A stretch of DNA of 8,151 bases from Verrucomicrobiota bacterium (GCA_023433275.1 JAEZDN010000102.1:1-8151); one strand, 5' to 3'; positions 1 through 6,534 are shown, counted from the first letter of the stretch. Numbers and translations are program-made. Notes: generated by a model from the letters alone, not told the origin.

Positions 1-19
1 TTACCATTGGGGGTTACTG

Positions 20-68
20 GAGGGCCGGCCCCCGGGCGGGCCACGGTCGATTGGAAGCCCGACCCTCC
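20..68. other. Imperfect inverted repeat after the metallohydrolase gene
   Basis: GGAGGG at 20-25 pairs with CCCTCC at 63-68, and the flanking CCGG/CCG bases extend the stem imperfectly. It begins about 20 bases beyond the stop codon of the minus-strand metallohydrolase, so it could form a hairpin at the end of that transcript. No T-tract follows on the minus strand, so it is not a standard intrinsic terminator. It may equally be a dispersed GC-rich repeat. Nothing coding is visible in 1-88. Confidence 0.25.
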
Positions 69-88
69 ACCTGCGTTCCCCGCCCGCC

Positions 89-871
89 CTACAACCTCAA
101 GCGCAACCCATCATACGCCAGCCGCACGCCCTTCGACGCGAGCTTCTCGCTCCACTCCGCATGGTCGATGCCATGCGTGAGATGCGTCAGGTAAGTCGCC
201 TTGCCCCCGATCTCCGCTCCCGCCGCGCAGGCCTCCTCGATGTTCATGTGCGAGGGATGCGGCTCCACCCTTAAGCCATCGAGCACCACCGCATCCGCCC
301 CTTGGGCCAGCGCCACCGCTTCGCGCGGGATGCGCTTGCAGTCGTTGTAATAGACAAACCGCTTCCCCGAGGAACGTTCCTCAAACACCAGCCCCAGCGT
401 GTTCAACCCGCCGTGCGGCAACAGGGTCGAGCGAATCGTGCCCTGCGGCAACTCGAGCACGGGCGGCATGTCGAGCAGCTTGAACGCCACGTAACCTTTG
501 GTGATCGGACGCTCCGCAATCGCGTAGGGAAAAATTGAAAGGATCCGGCTCTTCCCCTCCTCCGTGGTGTACACCGTCAGCGCCGTGCCACCCCGCAGGT
601 CGCAAAACCGGCGCAGGTCGTCCATGCCCACGACATGGTCCGCATGCCCGTGCGTGAGGATGAAGAAATCCACCTGCCGGATATCCTCGCGCAAGCACTG
701 CAACCGGAACTCCGGCGCGGCGTCCACCTGCACATGCAATCCGTCCATCACCACGTGAATGCACGCCCGCGTCCGCCGGTTGCGCACATCCGCCGACGTG
801 CACACCGCGCAATCACACGCAATCATCGGCACCCCCTGCGATGTGCCCGTACCCAGAAAAATGACCTCCAT
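89..871 (-). CDS. PhnP-like metallo-beta-lactamase-fold hydrolase
   Basis: Predicted cytoplasmic metal-dependent phosphodiesterase of the PhnP / COG1235 type, 260 residues from ATG at 871 to TAG at 89 (E. coli PhnP is about 250). The N-terminus reads MEVIFLGTGTSQGVP, the usual first strand of the family. It is followed by CDCAVC (Cys19, 21, 24), which in PhnP helps form a structural zinc site. The metal motif THGHADH gives His74, His76, Asp78 and His79. Further candidate ligands are His153 (LPHGG), Asp177 (YNDCK), His205/His208 and the His-rich LTHLTHGIDH near 228-237. The frame stays open upstream to 1066, but that part runs into non-coding sequence and lacks family similarity, so the ATG at 871 is chosen; no clear Shine-Dalgarno precedes it. 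PhnP hydrolyses ribosyl cyclic phosphates in phosphonate breakdown, but no C-P lyase genes are nearby. The family is secure; the exact substrate is not. Confidence 0.9.
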   Translation of the reverse strand: MEVIFLGTGTSQGVPMIACDCAVCTSADVRNRRTRACIHVVMDGLHVQVDAAPEFRLQCLREDIRQVDFFILTHGHADHVVGMDDLRRFCDLRGGTALTVYTTEEGKSRILSIFPYAIAERPITKGYVAFKLLDMPPVLELPQGTIRSTLLPHGGLNTLGLVFEERSSGKRFVYYNDCKRIPREAVALAQGADAVVLDGLRVEPHPSHMNIEEACAAGAEIGGKATYLTHLTHGIDHAEWSEKLASKGVRLAYDGLRLRL

Positions 872-1068
872 GCCGCGACGAAATCCCGAGACCGCGACCA
901 AGTGAAGGGAAAACGACCCCGGACTCGGAGGGCCGACTCCTGCAAGGCTAGCCCGGATGCACCAGCAGCCCCCCATCGCGATCCACTTTGGATCTCTCCT
1001 CTCAATCAGGGAACGGGGACGCAGGTGAGAGTTGGAAGGCACAGTCAAAATTGTCTCCTCCCGCAACC

Positions 1069-1424
1069 GTCATCCTGAGCGCAGCGAAGGATCCAAGCGA
1101 TCGGCGCACCTCCGTCCTTTCCCGCGGATCCTCCGCGCGGCTGCGGTTGAACTGGACAAGTCTCGAGCCTGTCAACCGCCTCTCCCTCGGAAACACCCCC
1201 AAAACCCCGCCACCGTCATCCTGAGCTCAGCGAAGGATCCAAGCGGTCGGCGCACCTCCGTCCTTTCCCGCGGATCCTCCGCGCGGCTGCGGTTGAACTG
1301 GACAAGTCTCGAGCCTGCCAACCGCCTCTCCCTCGGAAACACCCCCAGAACCCCCCCCCCCGTCATCCTGAGCGCAGCGAAGGATCCAAGCGATCGGCGC
1401 ACCTTCGTCCTTTCCCGCGGATCC
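1069..1424. repeat. 146/147-bp tandem repeat, 2.4 copies
   Basis: Copies start at GTCATCCTGAGC at 1069, 1215 and 1362, giving periods of 146 and 147. Copies 1 and 2 differ at only a few scattered bases outside their last 15 or so. Copy 3 stops matching after the GGATCC at 1424. Each unit opens with an imperfect hairpin, TCCTgaGC / GCgaAGGA. Copy 2 ends in an 11-C run (1351-1361) that may have arisen by slippage. From memory, GTCATCCTGAGCGCAGCGAAGG-type sequences recur in intergenic DNA of several environmental phyla, so the opening motif is probably a dispersed repeat family; the rest of the unit I do not recognise. The spacing is far too long for a CRISPR array. Confidence 0.85.
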
Positions 1425-1469
1425 ACCCCCGGTTGCTCCTCCGCCAAAGCCGGAACGATGCATTCGGAT

Positions 1470-1497
1470 GTAGGGGCGCGGCTCGACCGCGCCCTTT
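1470..1497. repeat. GTAGGGGCG palindrome, copy 1 (C-G stem variant)
   Basis: A GTAG head is followed by a perfect 8-bp stem, GGGCGCGG (1474-1481) / CCGCGCCC (1487-1494), with loop CTCGA. It is the same element as those at 6296, 6507 and 8071, but one stem pair is C-G where the copies at 6296 and 8071 have T-A, a compensatory change. TTTT follows on the plus strand, but no plus-strand gene ends here, so a terminator role is unlikely. It is best described as a REP-like intergenic element. Confidence 0.75.
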
Positions 1498-1527
1498 TCT
1501 CGCTGCCCGAACAAAGCGCGCGGACAA

Positions 1528-1541
1528 CAAGCCACGCCCCT
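1528..1541. repeat. Inverted half copy of the GTAGGGGCG element
   Basis: CAAGCCACGCCCCT is the exact reverse complement of the left 14 bases (AGGGGCGTGGCTTG) of the copies at 6296 and 6507. It lies about 30 bases after the full element at 1470 in the opposite orientation, an arrangement like a paired REP (REPIN). It could also be the remnant of a decayed full copy. Fourteen bases with this low complexity could be chance, but the nearby full copy makes that less likely. Confidence 0.5.
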
Positions 1542-1598
1542 CCAACGGAACCCTTCGACCCTGCCTCCTAACACTCTTCATCCGTACAATTCGCGATC

Positions 1599-3701
1599 TC
1601 AATCTTCCGCCCCGACCATCCGCTTGAATTCCTCCCCCGTGAGCACCGGCACGCCCAGCTTCGTCGCCTCCTCCAATTTCGCGCCCGCTCCCTCACCCGC
1701 GACCACGTAGTCCGTTTGCCTCGTCACCTTGTCCCGCACGCCGCCCCCTGCGGCGCGGACCATGGCCGCGGCTTGCGCGCGCGTGAGTCCGTGCAACGTG
1801 CCCGTGAAAACAACCGTCTTGCCCTCCAGGCCGGTGGCAACAGCGCGGACCGCCGCGGGCCTCACCCCGGCCTCACTCATCGCGCGGATGTCCGCCTGAT
1901 TCCCAGGCTCGGCCATGAAGGCGCTGACCGACGCCGCAGCCGCGGGACCGATGGCTTCAGCCAGCATTTTTTCCTCGGCCCCCGCCAGCGCATCCCAGTC
2001 GCCCCACCTCTCGGCCAGCAACCTCGCTCGCGCCTCGCCGACGTGCGAAATGCCGGCCCCAAAGATGAAGCGCCACAGCTCCGCGCCTTTGCTTCGCTCG
2101 ATTCCCGCCATCAGTCGGTCCGCCGTTTTTTCGCCGACGCCCGCGACTCCGATCAAATCATCGCGCCGCAACCGGTAGAAATCCCCGGGTCCCGACAACA
2201 ATCCCGCGTCGACCAACCCGGCGATGGTCGCCGGACCAAACCCCTCGAGACCGACCGCGCCCGCCGACGCAAAATGCACCAACCGCCGCTTCAGCTGCGC
2301 GCCACATCGTTCATTCGCGCAACGCAACGTCGCCGCGCCCGTTTCACTCGCCAATTCTTCCGCACACGACGGACACCGCGTCGGCAGCACATACCGCTCC
2401 GCGTCCGCCAACCGGCGCGCCGTCTCCACCCCCGTGATCACCGGGATGATCTCGCCTGCCTTCTCCACATGGATCCAATCGCCCGGGCGCAAATCCAGGC
2501 GCGCGATCTCCCTTTGGTTATGGAGCGTGGCGCGACTCACGGTCGCCCCTCCCAGCGTGACCGGCTCAAACTCAGCCACGGGCGTCAACCCGCCCGTTCG
2601 GCCCACCTGCCACCGGATCGCGCGCAACCGCGTCGTCACCCGCGCAGGCGCGAACTTGCACGCAACTGCCCAGCGCGGGCCACGTCGGTCCTCGCCCAAT
2701 CGCCGGCGTTCCCGCACATCGTCAAGCTTCACCACCGCCCCGTCGATCGCCTGCGCGAGCGCGAAACGTTCGCCTTCCAGCGCGCGCACCGCCGCCCAGG
2801 TTTCTTCCGCCGTACGCGCCACCCGTCCGCCGCTCACCACCGGCAGCTCCCACGCCGCCACTTGCGCCAGGAACGCCCGATGCGTCGCGGGCTCGTCCGA
2901 CCCCTCCCACGCGCCCCACCCGTGGATCACCAGCGAAAGCCCCCGCTCCGCCACCTCACCGGCGTCCTCGGATTTCAAGGTCCCGGCCGCCACATTCCGC
3001 GGATGCGCGAACGGCTCCTCCCCCGCCGCCTCCCGCACCGCATTGAGCCGCCGAAACGCCTCATGCCCGAGATAAATTTCGCCGCGCAACTCCACCAACC
3101 CCGGCATCGCACCTCCGGACGGATCGAGCGCTGCCCGCACGCTCCGGATCAGCCGCACATTCTCCGTGACGTCATCGCCTTCCTGGCCGTTGCCGCGCGT
3201 CACCGCCCGCACCAGGACCCCGCGTTCATAAACCAGGCTGATCGCGACGCCGTCATATTTGGGTTCGATCAACAGGATCGGATCAGGGCGGCTCAACGCC
3301 CGCACGACCGTCGCATGATACTCCCGCAGTTCCTCCTCGGTGTGGGTTTTGGCGAGACTCAGCATCGGCACGCGATGCCGCCACACCGGCAACCGCCCGC
3401 TCCGATCATCGCCCACCGACGTCGCCTCCTCCGCCACCCATTCGGGATGAGCCTCTTCCCACCGCGCCAATTCCCTCTTCAACTCGTCATACGCCTCATC
3501 GGTGATCTCCGGCGTCGCGCTTCGAAAATACAAATCATCATGCCGCGCCAGCTCGGCCCTCAACTCAATCACGCGGGCTGCAATCGCTGGGTCTGCCTCC
3601 GACGCACTTCCGCATAATCCGCCACCGCACGCCCACCCCGCCAGCCACAGCGGCAGCCAGGCTGCACGCGCCTTTCCTCTCCCCGGGCCGATCCAAGTCA
3701 T
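1599..3701 (-). CDS. ligA: NAD-dependent DNA ligase (LigA family) with signal-like N-terminus
   Basis: Seals single-strand nicks using NAD+; 700 residues with the full LigA domain order. Domain Ia at about 40-110 keeps His54, Tyr58, Asp68, Tyr71 and Asp72 (PEITDEAYD). The adenylation domain carries the catalytic lysine in EPKYDG (Lys148), then TRGNGQEGDDVTENVR (168-183), RGEIY (206-210), HPRNVAAG (233-240), DGAVVK (320-325) and ACKF (Lys349). The OB fold contains QVGRTGGLTPVA (365-376) and ATLHN (391-395). The zinc finger uses Cys443, 446, 461 and 466. Helix-hairpin-helix repeats follow to about 600, and a BRCT domain (about 624-697, GKTVVFTGTLHGLTR) ends the protein. Residues 1-37 are extra: basic residues, then a hydrophobic Trp/Leu/Gly-rich stretch and Gly-Ser-Ala-Ser-Glu-Ala, resembling a signal peptide. 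The ATG at 3701 has AAGGAAG just upstream. A GTG at 3572 (residue 44) would remove the segment but has no ribosome site. All catalytic residues are present, so an active enzyme is expected. Confidence 0.96.
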   Translation of the reverse strand: MTWIGPGRGKARAAWLPLWLAGWACGGGLCGSASEADPAIAARVIELRAELARHDDLYFRSATPEITDEAYDELKRELARWEEAHPEWVAEEATSVGDDRSGRLPVWRHRVPMLSLAKTHTEEELREYHATVVRALSRPDPILLIEPKYDGVAISLVYERGVLVRAVTRGNGQEGDDVTENVRLIRSVRAALDPSGGAMPGLVELRGEIYLGHEAFRRLNAVREAAGEEPFAHPRNVAAGTLKSEDAGEVAERGLSLVIHGWGAWEGSDEPATHRAFLAQVAAWELPVVSGGRVARTAEETWAAVRALEGERFALAQAIDGAVVKLDDVRERRRLGEDRRGPRWAVACKFAPARVTTRLRAIRWQVGRTGGLTPVAEFEPVTLGGATVSRATLHNQREIARLDLRPGDWIHVEKAGEIIPVITGVETARRLADAERYVLPTRCPSCAEELASETGAATLRCANERCGAQLKRRLVHFASAGAVGLEGFGPATIAGLVDAGLLSGPGDFYRLRRDDLIGVAGVGEKTADRLMAGIERSKGAELWRFIFGAGISHVGEARARLLAERWGDWDALAGAEEKMLAEAIGPAAAASVSAFMAEPGNQADIRAMSEAGVRPAAVRAVATGLEGKTVVFTGTLHGLTRAQAAAMVRAAGGGVRDKVTRQTDYVVAGEGAGAKLEEATKLGVPVLTGEEFKRMVGAED

Positions 3702-3711
3702 GGCTTCCTTT
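3702..3711 (-). promoter_or_regulatory. Ribosome binding site supporting the long ligase start
   Basis: Read on the minus strand this is AAAGGAAGCC directly before the ATG at 3701. The AGGA core ends 4 bases before the start codon, slightly close but usable. It is the clearest Shine-Dalgarno-like site before a start in this window. It favours the start that includes the signal-peptide-like segment over the internal GTG at 3572. Confidence 0.55.
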
Positions 3712-3896
3712 TTGCCGACGGCGGCCCCGGACGGCTGGTTTAAGGCAAGGCAACGCCCCGGTCATCCCGCCGTCAAGGCCGCGTCTTGGAAAAACCGAAT
3801 CGATCCAGTTCCTTTCAACGCGCCCCCTTCGCGGCGCCAGCCGCATGCGCGCACAACTCGGCCGCATCCACGACCGAGCCGCCGCCTCGCCGCCAC
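3712..3896. other. Ligase upstream region
   Basis: This spacer lies between the glycosidase stop and the ligase ribosome site. It holds a perfect 8-bp inverted repeat, GACGGCGG (3717-3724) / CCGCCGTC (3767-3774), in the would-be ligase leader. A TTGACG hexamer on the minus strand (3771-3776) could be a -35 box, but no good -10 box sits at the right distance. I see no intrinsic terminator for the glycosidase gene. Whether the ligase has its own promoter cannot be settled by eye. Confidence 0.3.
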
Positions 3897-5657
3897 TCAG
3901 CGCCGGACCAGGAGCCGGGCGAAAGCCAACATCGCCACCACGCCGACAAACCAAAGCGAAGGCGCGCCACCGCCCCCACCGCCTCCACCACCCCCACCCG
4001 AACCCGGATTTGGCGTCGGGGTCGGAGTGGGCGTCGGGGTCGGGGTCGGGGTCGGCGTGGCGCTCCCGGCGGTCAGAGCGATCACGCTCATCGAATAGGG
4101 AGGAAAGGACGCGCTGAACGTCGCGCCGGAAACCGTCAGGGTGGAACTCGCCAGGTCGATGGCGCCGCTGCCGCCTGGCTTCGCCGCATCATCCTGTGCC
4201 TTGCCATATGCATAAACGGTCGCGGCGGCCGCCGGCGTGAATCCATTCAGGGTGATGCTCGCATTGGCCGTCGCATTCGGGTCCTTGTTGATCACCAGCA
4301 AATTCACGCCGCCCGCGAGCGTCTTGACCGCGAACGCCGAGAGCAGGGTGCTGCTGCTCGTGGCCGACACAACGGTGTCGCCGTGGCGCGCAAATCGCGA
4401 GAGCAACTTGAACGCGAAATAGGTCGGGTACGGTTCATACGAGGTGGACGGTCCGCCCGCCTGCGCCGACGAGATGATCCCGTAGTCGCCGTAATTGCGC
4501 CAGCCGTAGAGCTCCGGGCCGTTGTTGTTGGCGAAATCCGTGCCGTTGCGCAGGTCCCACCACATGAGCGCGTTGATCTCCGTCTGGAGGATGTTGCCGA
4601 TGCTGTCCGCAAGGAACAACCCGTTCACGAGGCTCGTCGTCTGTTTGCCCGGCTGGGAATAAACCGAATTGTTCTCCGTCACGAGAATCTCCACGCGGGC
4701 GGCGTCGGTGGCGCCGAACGCGGCAACGATCTGCTGGCGCAGGTCGGCGGCATCCTCGGGCCAGGTCTTCGCCCTCTGGAGGAGCGCCGCATCGGATTCA
4801 TACGCCCCGCCCCACTGGACCGCGTCGGCCTTCGGGGTCTGCTCGTAACGATGATAGGCGACGAAGTCCGGCACCACGTTGTGCGACTTGAGCCGCCCGA
4901 GCATGACGGGTGTCCAGTTCTTGTAATTGGCATTTTCCCGGCTGGTGACCACGACGACGCCGATCTTGATGCTCGAATCGACGGCCTTCATCTTCGCGAT
5001 GTAATCCTTGGCGCGATCGGCATAGGTGGTCGGGTCGTTTTTCAGGACCTGCTCGTCGGTTTCCCAGCTTCCGTAATTCTCATTGCCCACTTCCCAGTAC
5101 TTGAACGCATAGGGCGTCGCCCGCCCGCGCCGCAGGAAATTCATGCCATCATCCGTCGCGAGCGGCGAGGCGGCGCGCAACGCGGCCCAGGTGCCCGCCG
5201 TCTGCCAGTTGTAACCCTTGCTGTCCGTTCCGATCGAAACATTGCTCCCCGTGCCCGCATTCGCGTAGGCCACCCACGCCGCCGCCTCCTCCGGCGTGCC
5301 GGTGCCATAATTGACCGTGACCACGGCCTGCGCGTTGAGCCCGGTGATCAGGTCGGTGAACTTGTCGAAGCCGGAAGCCCATCGCCAGGTGTTGGCCAGC
5401 GTGGTGTTGGTGCGCCAGTGGTACTCGTCGGAAAGCGAGCCGCCCGGCGCGCGGATCGCCCGCACACCCGCCGCTTGCACGAGGGAAATTGTCGGGGCGA
5501 GGCCGAGGTCCGGATCCCACATCGTGGCATTCAGGCCGAACACACGCTCGTCAACCGTGCGCACCGTCGTGGCGGTGTTCACGGTGATGGTCTGCGCGAA
5601 CGCGACGACCGGCATGAAGAGACAGAACAGGAGGGACCGGGGGGTAACGGTAATCAC
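3897..5657 (-). CDS. Secreted clan GH-A glycosidase with C-terminal sorting tail
   Basis: Probable alpha-L-arabinofuranosidase-like enzyme (GH51/GH39-type TIM barrel), 586 residues, acting on plant or algal polysaccharide outside the cytoplasm. Residues 1-21 form a signal peptide ending AFA|Q. The barrel spans about 22-420: RAPGGSLSDEYHW (69-81) is typical of its early strands, KYWEVGNENYG holds the likely acid/base Glu193, and ILVTENN holds the likely nucleophile Glu328. A beta-sandwich follows at about 425-530. Then come eight Thr-Pro repeats (534-549), eleven glycines (554-564), GAPSLWF, a membrane span and a terminal Arg-Arg, a layout like GlyGly-CTERM sorting tails. The start is GTG at 5657; the next in-frame ATG, at 5615, would destroy the signal peptide. 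No Shine-Dalgarno is seen. It lies 48 bases after an unknown secreted protein gene on the same strand. Glycosidase is secure; family and substrate are inference. Confidence 0.85.
   Translation of the reverse strand: MITVTPRSLLFCLFMPVVAFAQTITVNTATTVRTVDERVFGLNATMWDPDLGLAPTISLVQAAGVRAIRAPGGSLSDEYHWRTNTTLANTWRWASGFDKFTDLITGLNAQAVVTVNYGTGTPEEAAAWVAYANAGTGSNVSIGTDSKGYNWQTAGTWAALRAASPLATDDGMNFLRRGRATPYAFKYWEVGNENYGSWETDEQVLKNDPTTYADRAKDYIAKMKAVDSSIKIGVVVVTSRENANYKNWTPVMLGRLKSHNVVPDFVAYHRYEQTPKADAVQWGGAYESDAALLQRAKTWPEDAADLRQQIVAAFGATDAARVEILVTENNSVYSQPGKQTTSLVNGLFLADSIGNILQTEINALMWWDLRNGTDFANNNGPELYGWRNYGDYGIISSAQAGGPSTSYEPYPTYFAFKLLSRFARHGDTVVSATSSSTLLSAFAVKTLAGGVNLLVINKDPNATANASITLNGFTPAAAATVYAYGKAQDDAAKPGGSGAIDLASSTLTVSGATFSASFPPYSMSVIALTAGSATPTPTPTPTPTPTPTPNPGSGGGGGGGGGGGAPSLWFVGVVAMLAFARLLVRR
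3966..3998 (-). repeat. Poly-glycine coding tract
   Basis: Eleven consecutive glycine codons (residues 554-564 of the glycosidase) join the Thr-Pro linker to the hydrophobic anchor. On the coding strand the tract is rich in runs of three or more G, so the mRNA could fold into a G-quadruplex here. The protein-level role is probably a flexible spacer and part of the sorting signal. Confidence 0.7.
4011..4058 (-). repeat. Eight Thr-Pro codon repeats; plus-strand G-quadruplex motif
   Basis: Eight ACN-CCN units encode a Thr-Pro linker (residues 534-549 of the glycosidase), five of them perfect or one base off the ACCCCG hexamer. The complementary plus strand has GGG, GGGG, GGGG and GGGG runs at 4029-4051 separated by loops of 4, 2 and 2 bases, which meets the standard G-quadruplex pattern. 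Changes of whole 6-bp units would alter linker length without shifting the frame. Confidence 0.75.
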
Positions 5658-5665
5658 AATAGAGC

Positions 5666-5694
5666 ACTATAGCCCTACCGCCTCTTCATGAAAG
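5666..5694 (-). promoter_or_regulatory. Possible promoter of the glycosidase gene
   Basis: On the minus strand TATAGT (5671-5666) matches the -10 consensus at five of six positions. At a 17-base spacer the upstream hexamer is CTTTCA (5694-5689), only three of six matches to TTGACA. The -10 box ends 8 bases before the GTG start, so transcription would begin almost at the start codon and give a leaderless mRNA, consistent with the missing Shine-Dalgarno. Chance is a real alternative. Confidence 0.25.
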
Positions 5695-5705
5695 GGGAAT
5701 GTTGC

Positions 5706-6347
5706 TCAATTCGCGCCTTCGCGCACGAAACGAACCTCATCCGCGGCGAGGAATTCCCCGGTGCGCGGTCCGCTGAGCCGAACCGTGACAATCCCCGCCG
5801 CCTGCACCTTCAGTTCGAACTGCGGCACCGCATCTCCCGGGGCCTTCCGCCCCGGCACCGCGGGCACCGCGTCCTCGCCGACGAGGCGCCCTTGCCCATC
5901 AAAAGCTTCGAGTTTCGCCGGACACCCGGTCGAGCCCCACAACACGAAGGTCACCGCGGACACCGTCCCAGGAAATGTCGCCTCCAACGGCACCTGCTGC
6001 TCCTGCGCCATCGCGTTCAAGATGCCCTTCCGCTCCGTCGGCAGGTACGGAAAAAACATCACCCGACCCACGGCCTTGCTGTGTTCCAAGGGCCCCGCCA
6101 GCCGGAACACCACCCCTTCCTCCGTCCATTCCGGCACCGGTTTTCCGATCTCCGCGCGTTCAAAATCAACGACCACCTCGCGTGCCGTCGTGGCGGACCA
6201 AGCCAGGTTCGAAATTCCAAGAATAAGCGCAGCCCACCAAACGATCTTCCTCCCGCGTGAACCACGTCGGACCCCGGTAATCGTGCCGTTTCCTTGTAGG
6301 GGCGTGGCTTGACCACGCCCTCCGCCGGCGCGCACCACGCACGCCAT
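5706..6347 (-). CDS. Secreted protein of unknown function; start uncertain
   Basis: I do not recognise this family. The convincing part is a signal peptide (basic RGSRGRK, then IVWWAALILGISNLAWSA) followed by about 160 residues that look like a small beta-sandwich: EVVVDFERAEIGKPVP at its start, WTEEGVVF, a MFFPYLP stretch, alternating strands in VSAVTFVLWG, and a closing AADEVRFV. It ends with TGA at 5706. There is no in-frame ATG, GTG or TTG between the signal peptide and the 211-bp duplication. The nearest starts, GTG at 6335/6338 and ATG at 6347, lie inside the duplicated repeat and would add a repeat-derived N-terminus; I give the ATG. A good GGGAGGAAG (6254-6246) sits just before the hydrophobic segment but is followed by ATC, not a usual start. 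The coding frame may therefore be 5'-damaged or use a rare start. Its position upstream of the glycosidase and downstream of the DUF1552 gene suggests an extracellular role. Confidence 0.6.
   Translation of the reverse strand: MACVVRAGGGRGQATPLQGNGTITGVRRGSRGRKIVWWAALILGISNLAWSATTAREVVVDFERAEIGKPVPEWTEEGVVFRLAGPLEHSKAVGRVMFFPYLPTERKGILNAMAQEQQVPLEATFPGTVSAVTFVLWGSTGCPAKLEAFDGQGRLVGEDAVPAVPGRKAPGDAVPQFELKVQAAGIVTVRLSGPRTGEFLAADEVRFVREGAN
6296..6323. repeat. GTAGGGGCG palindrome, copy 2 (T-A stem variant)
   Basis: The perfect 8-bp stem is GGGCGTGG (6300-6307) / CCACGCCC (6313-6320) with loop CTTGA, inside the left unit of the 211-bp duplication. It has the same orientation as the copies at 1470, 6507 and 8071. 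Confidence 0.75.
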
Positions 6348-6453
6348 TCCCGCGTCGCCACACCCGCGCGAGCGATGCCCCAACCGCGACAACCCCATCG
6401 CGCCCCGACCATTTTCCATGTTCATCCGCGACATCGGTGACGAATTTCAAGCC

Positions 6454-6498
6454 TCACACCATTTCCAATCCGTGCATGCGGCCGGTCGACGAGGCAAA
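6454..6498 (-). pseudogene. Detached duplicate of the DUF1552 gene tail
   Basis: Reads FASSTGRMHGLEMV then stop, identical at protein level to residues 431-444 of the DUF1552 protein. It exists only because the 211-bp duplication copied the gene end. It has no start or promoter of its own and is not expected to be translated as a meaningful product. Confidence 0.85.
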
Positions 6499-6506
6499 GT
6501 TTCCTT

Positions 6507-6534
6507 GTAGGGGCGTGGCTTGACCCCGCCCTCC
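6507..6534. repeat. GTAGGGGCG palindrome, copy 3 (one stem mismatch)
   Basis: This is the right-hand counterpart of the 6296 element. The right arm reads CCCCGCCC instead of CCACGCCC, so the T-A pair is broken while the other seven pairs remain. The copy appears to have decayed after the duplication. Confidence 0.7.

Larger units (their letters stand above)
872..1598. other. 727-bp gene-free repeat region
   Basis: This lies between the ligase stop and the metallohydrolase start. Reading from low to high coordinates, 872-1064 is unique sequence that must hold any promoter of the metallohydrolase, although I see no convincing -35/-10 pair. It includes a short perfect palindrome, GATCCA-CTT-TGGATC, at 980-994. 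A 146/147-bp repeat array occupies 1069-1424, a GTAGGGGCG-type palindrome sits at 1470-1497, and its inverted half copy at 1528-1541. Several frames are open through the array only because of high GC and repeat structure; their translations are low-complexity and Arg/Pro-rich. I find no gene here. Confidence 0.75.

Noticed and set aside
872..1066. N-terminal extension of the metallohydrolase
   Set aside because: The frame is open, but the sequence lacks family similarity, and the natural family N-terminus begins at the ATG at 871.
1069..1424. CRISPR array
   Set aside because: The period is 146/147 bp and the whole unit is conserved, with no short-repeat/variable-spacer pattern and no cas genes.
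1470..1499. Intrinsic terminator (hairpin followed by TTTT)
   Set aside because: The T-run follows only on the plus strand, where no gene ends. The other copies have no T-run, and on the minus strand the hairpin is followed by CTAC.
1032..1571. Open frames on both strands across the intergenic repeat array
   Set aside because: The translations repeat because the DNA repeats. They are Arg/Pro/Ser-rich, unlike any protein I know, and have no ribosome site.
1716..3617. 633-codon open frame on the plus strand
   Set aside because: It is antisense to the ligase, whose conserved motifs are unambiguous. The translation is Arg/Pro/His-rich with no recognisable domain, as expected of a shadow frame in GC-rich DNA.
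3786..5672. 628-codon open frame on the plus strand
   Set aside because: It is antisense to the glycosidase, is Arg-rich and shows no domain; it is a shadow.
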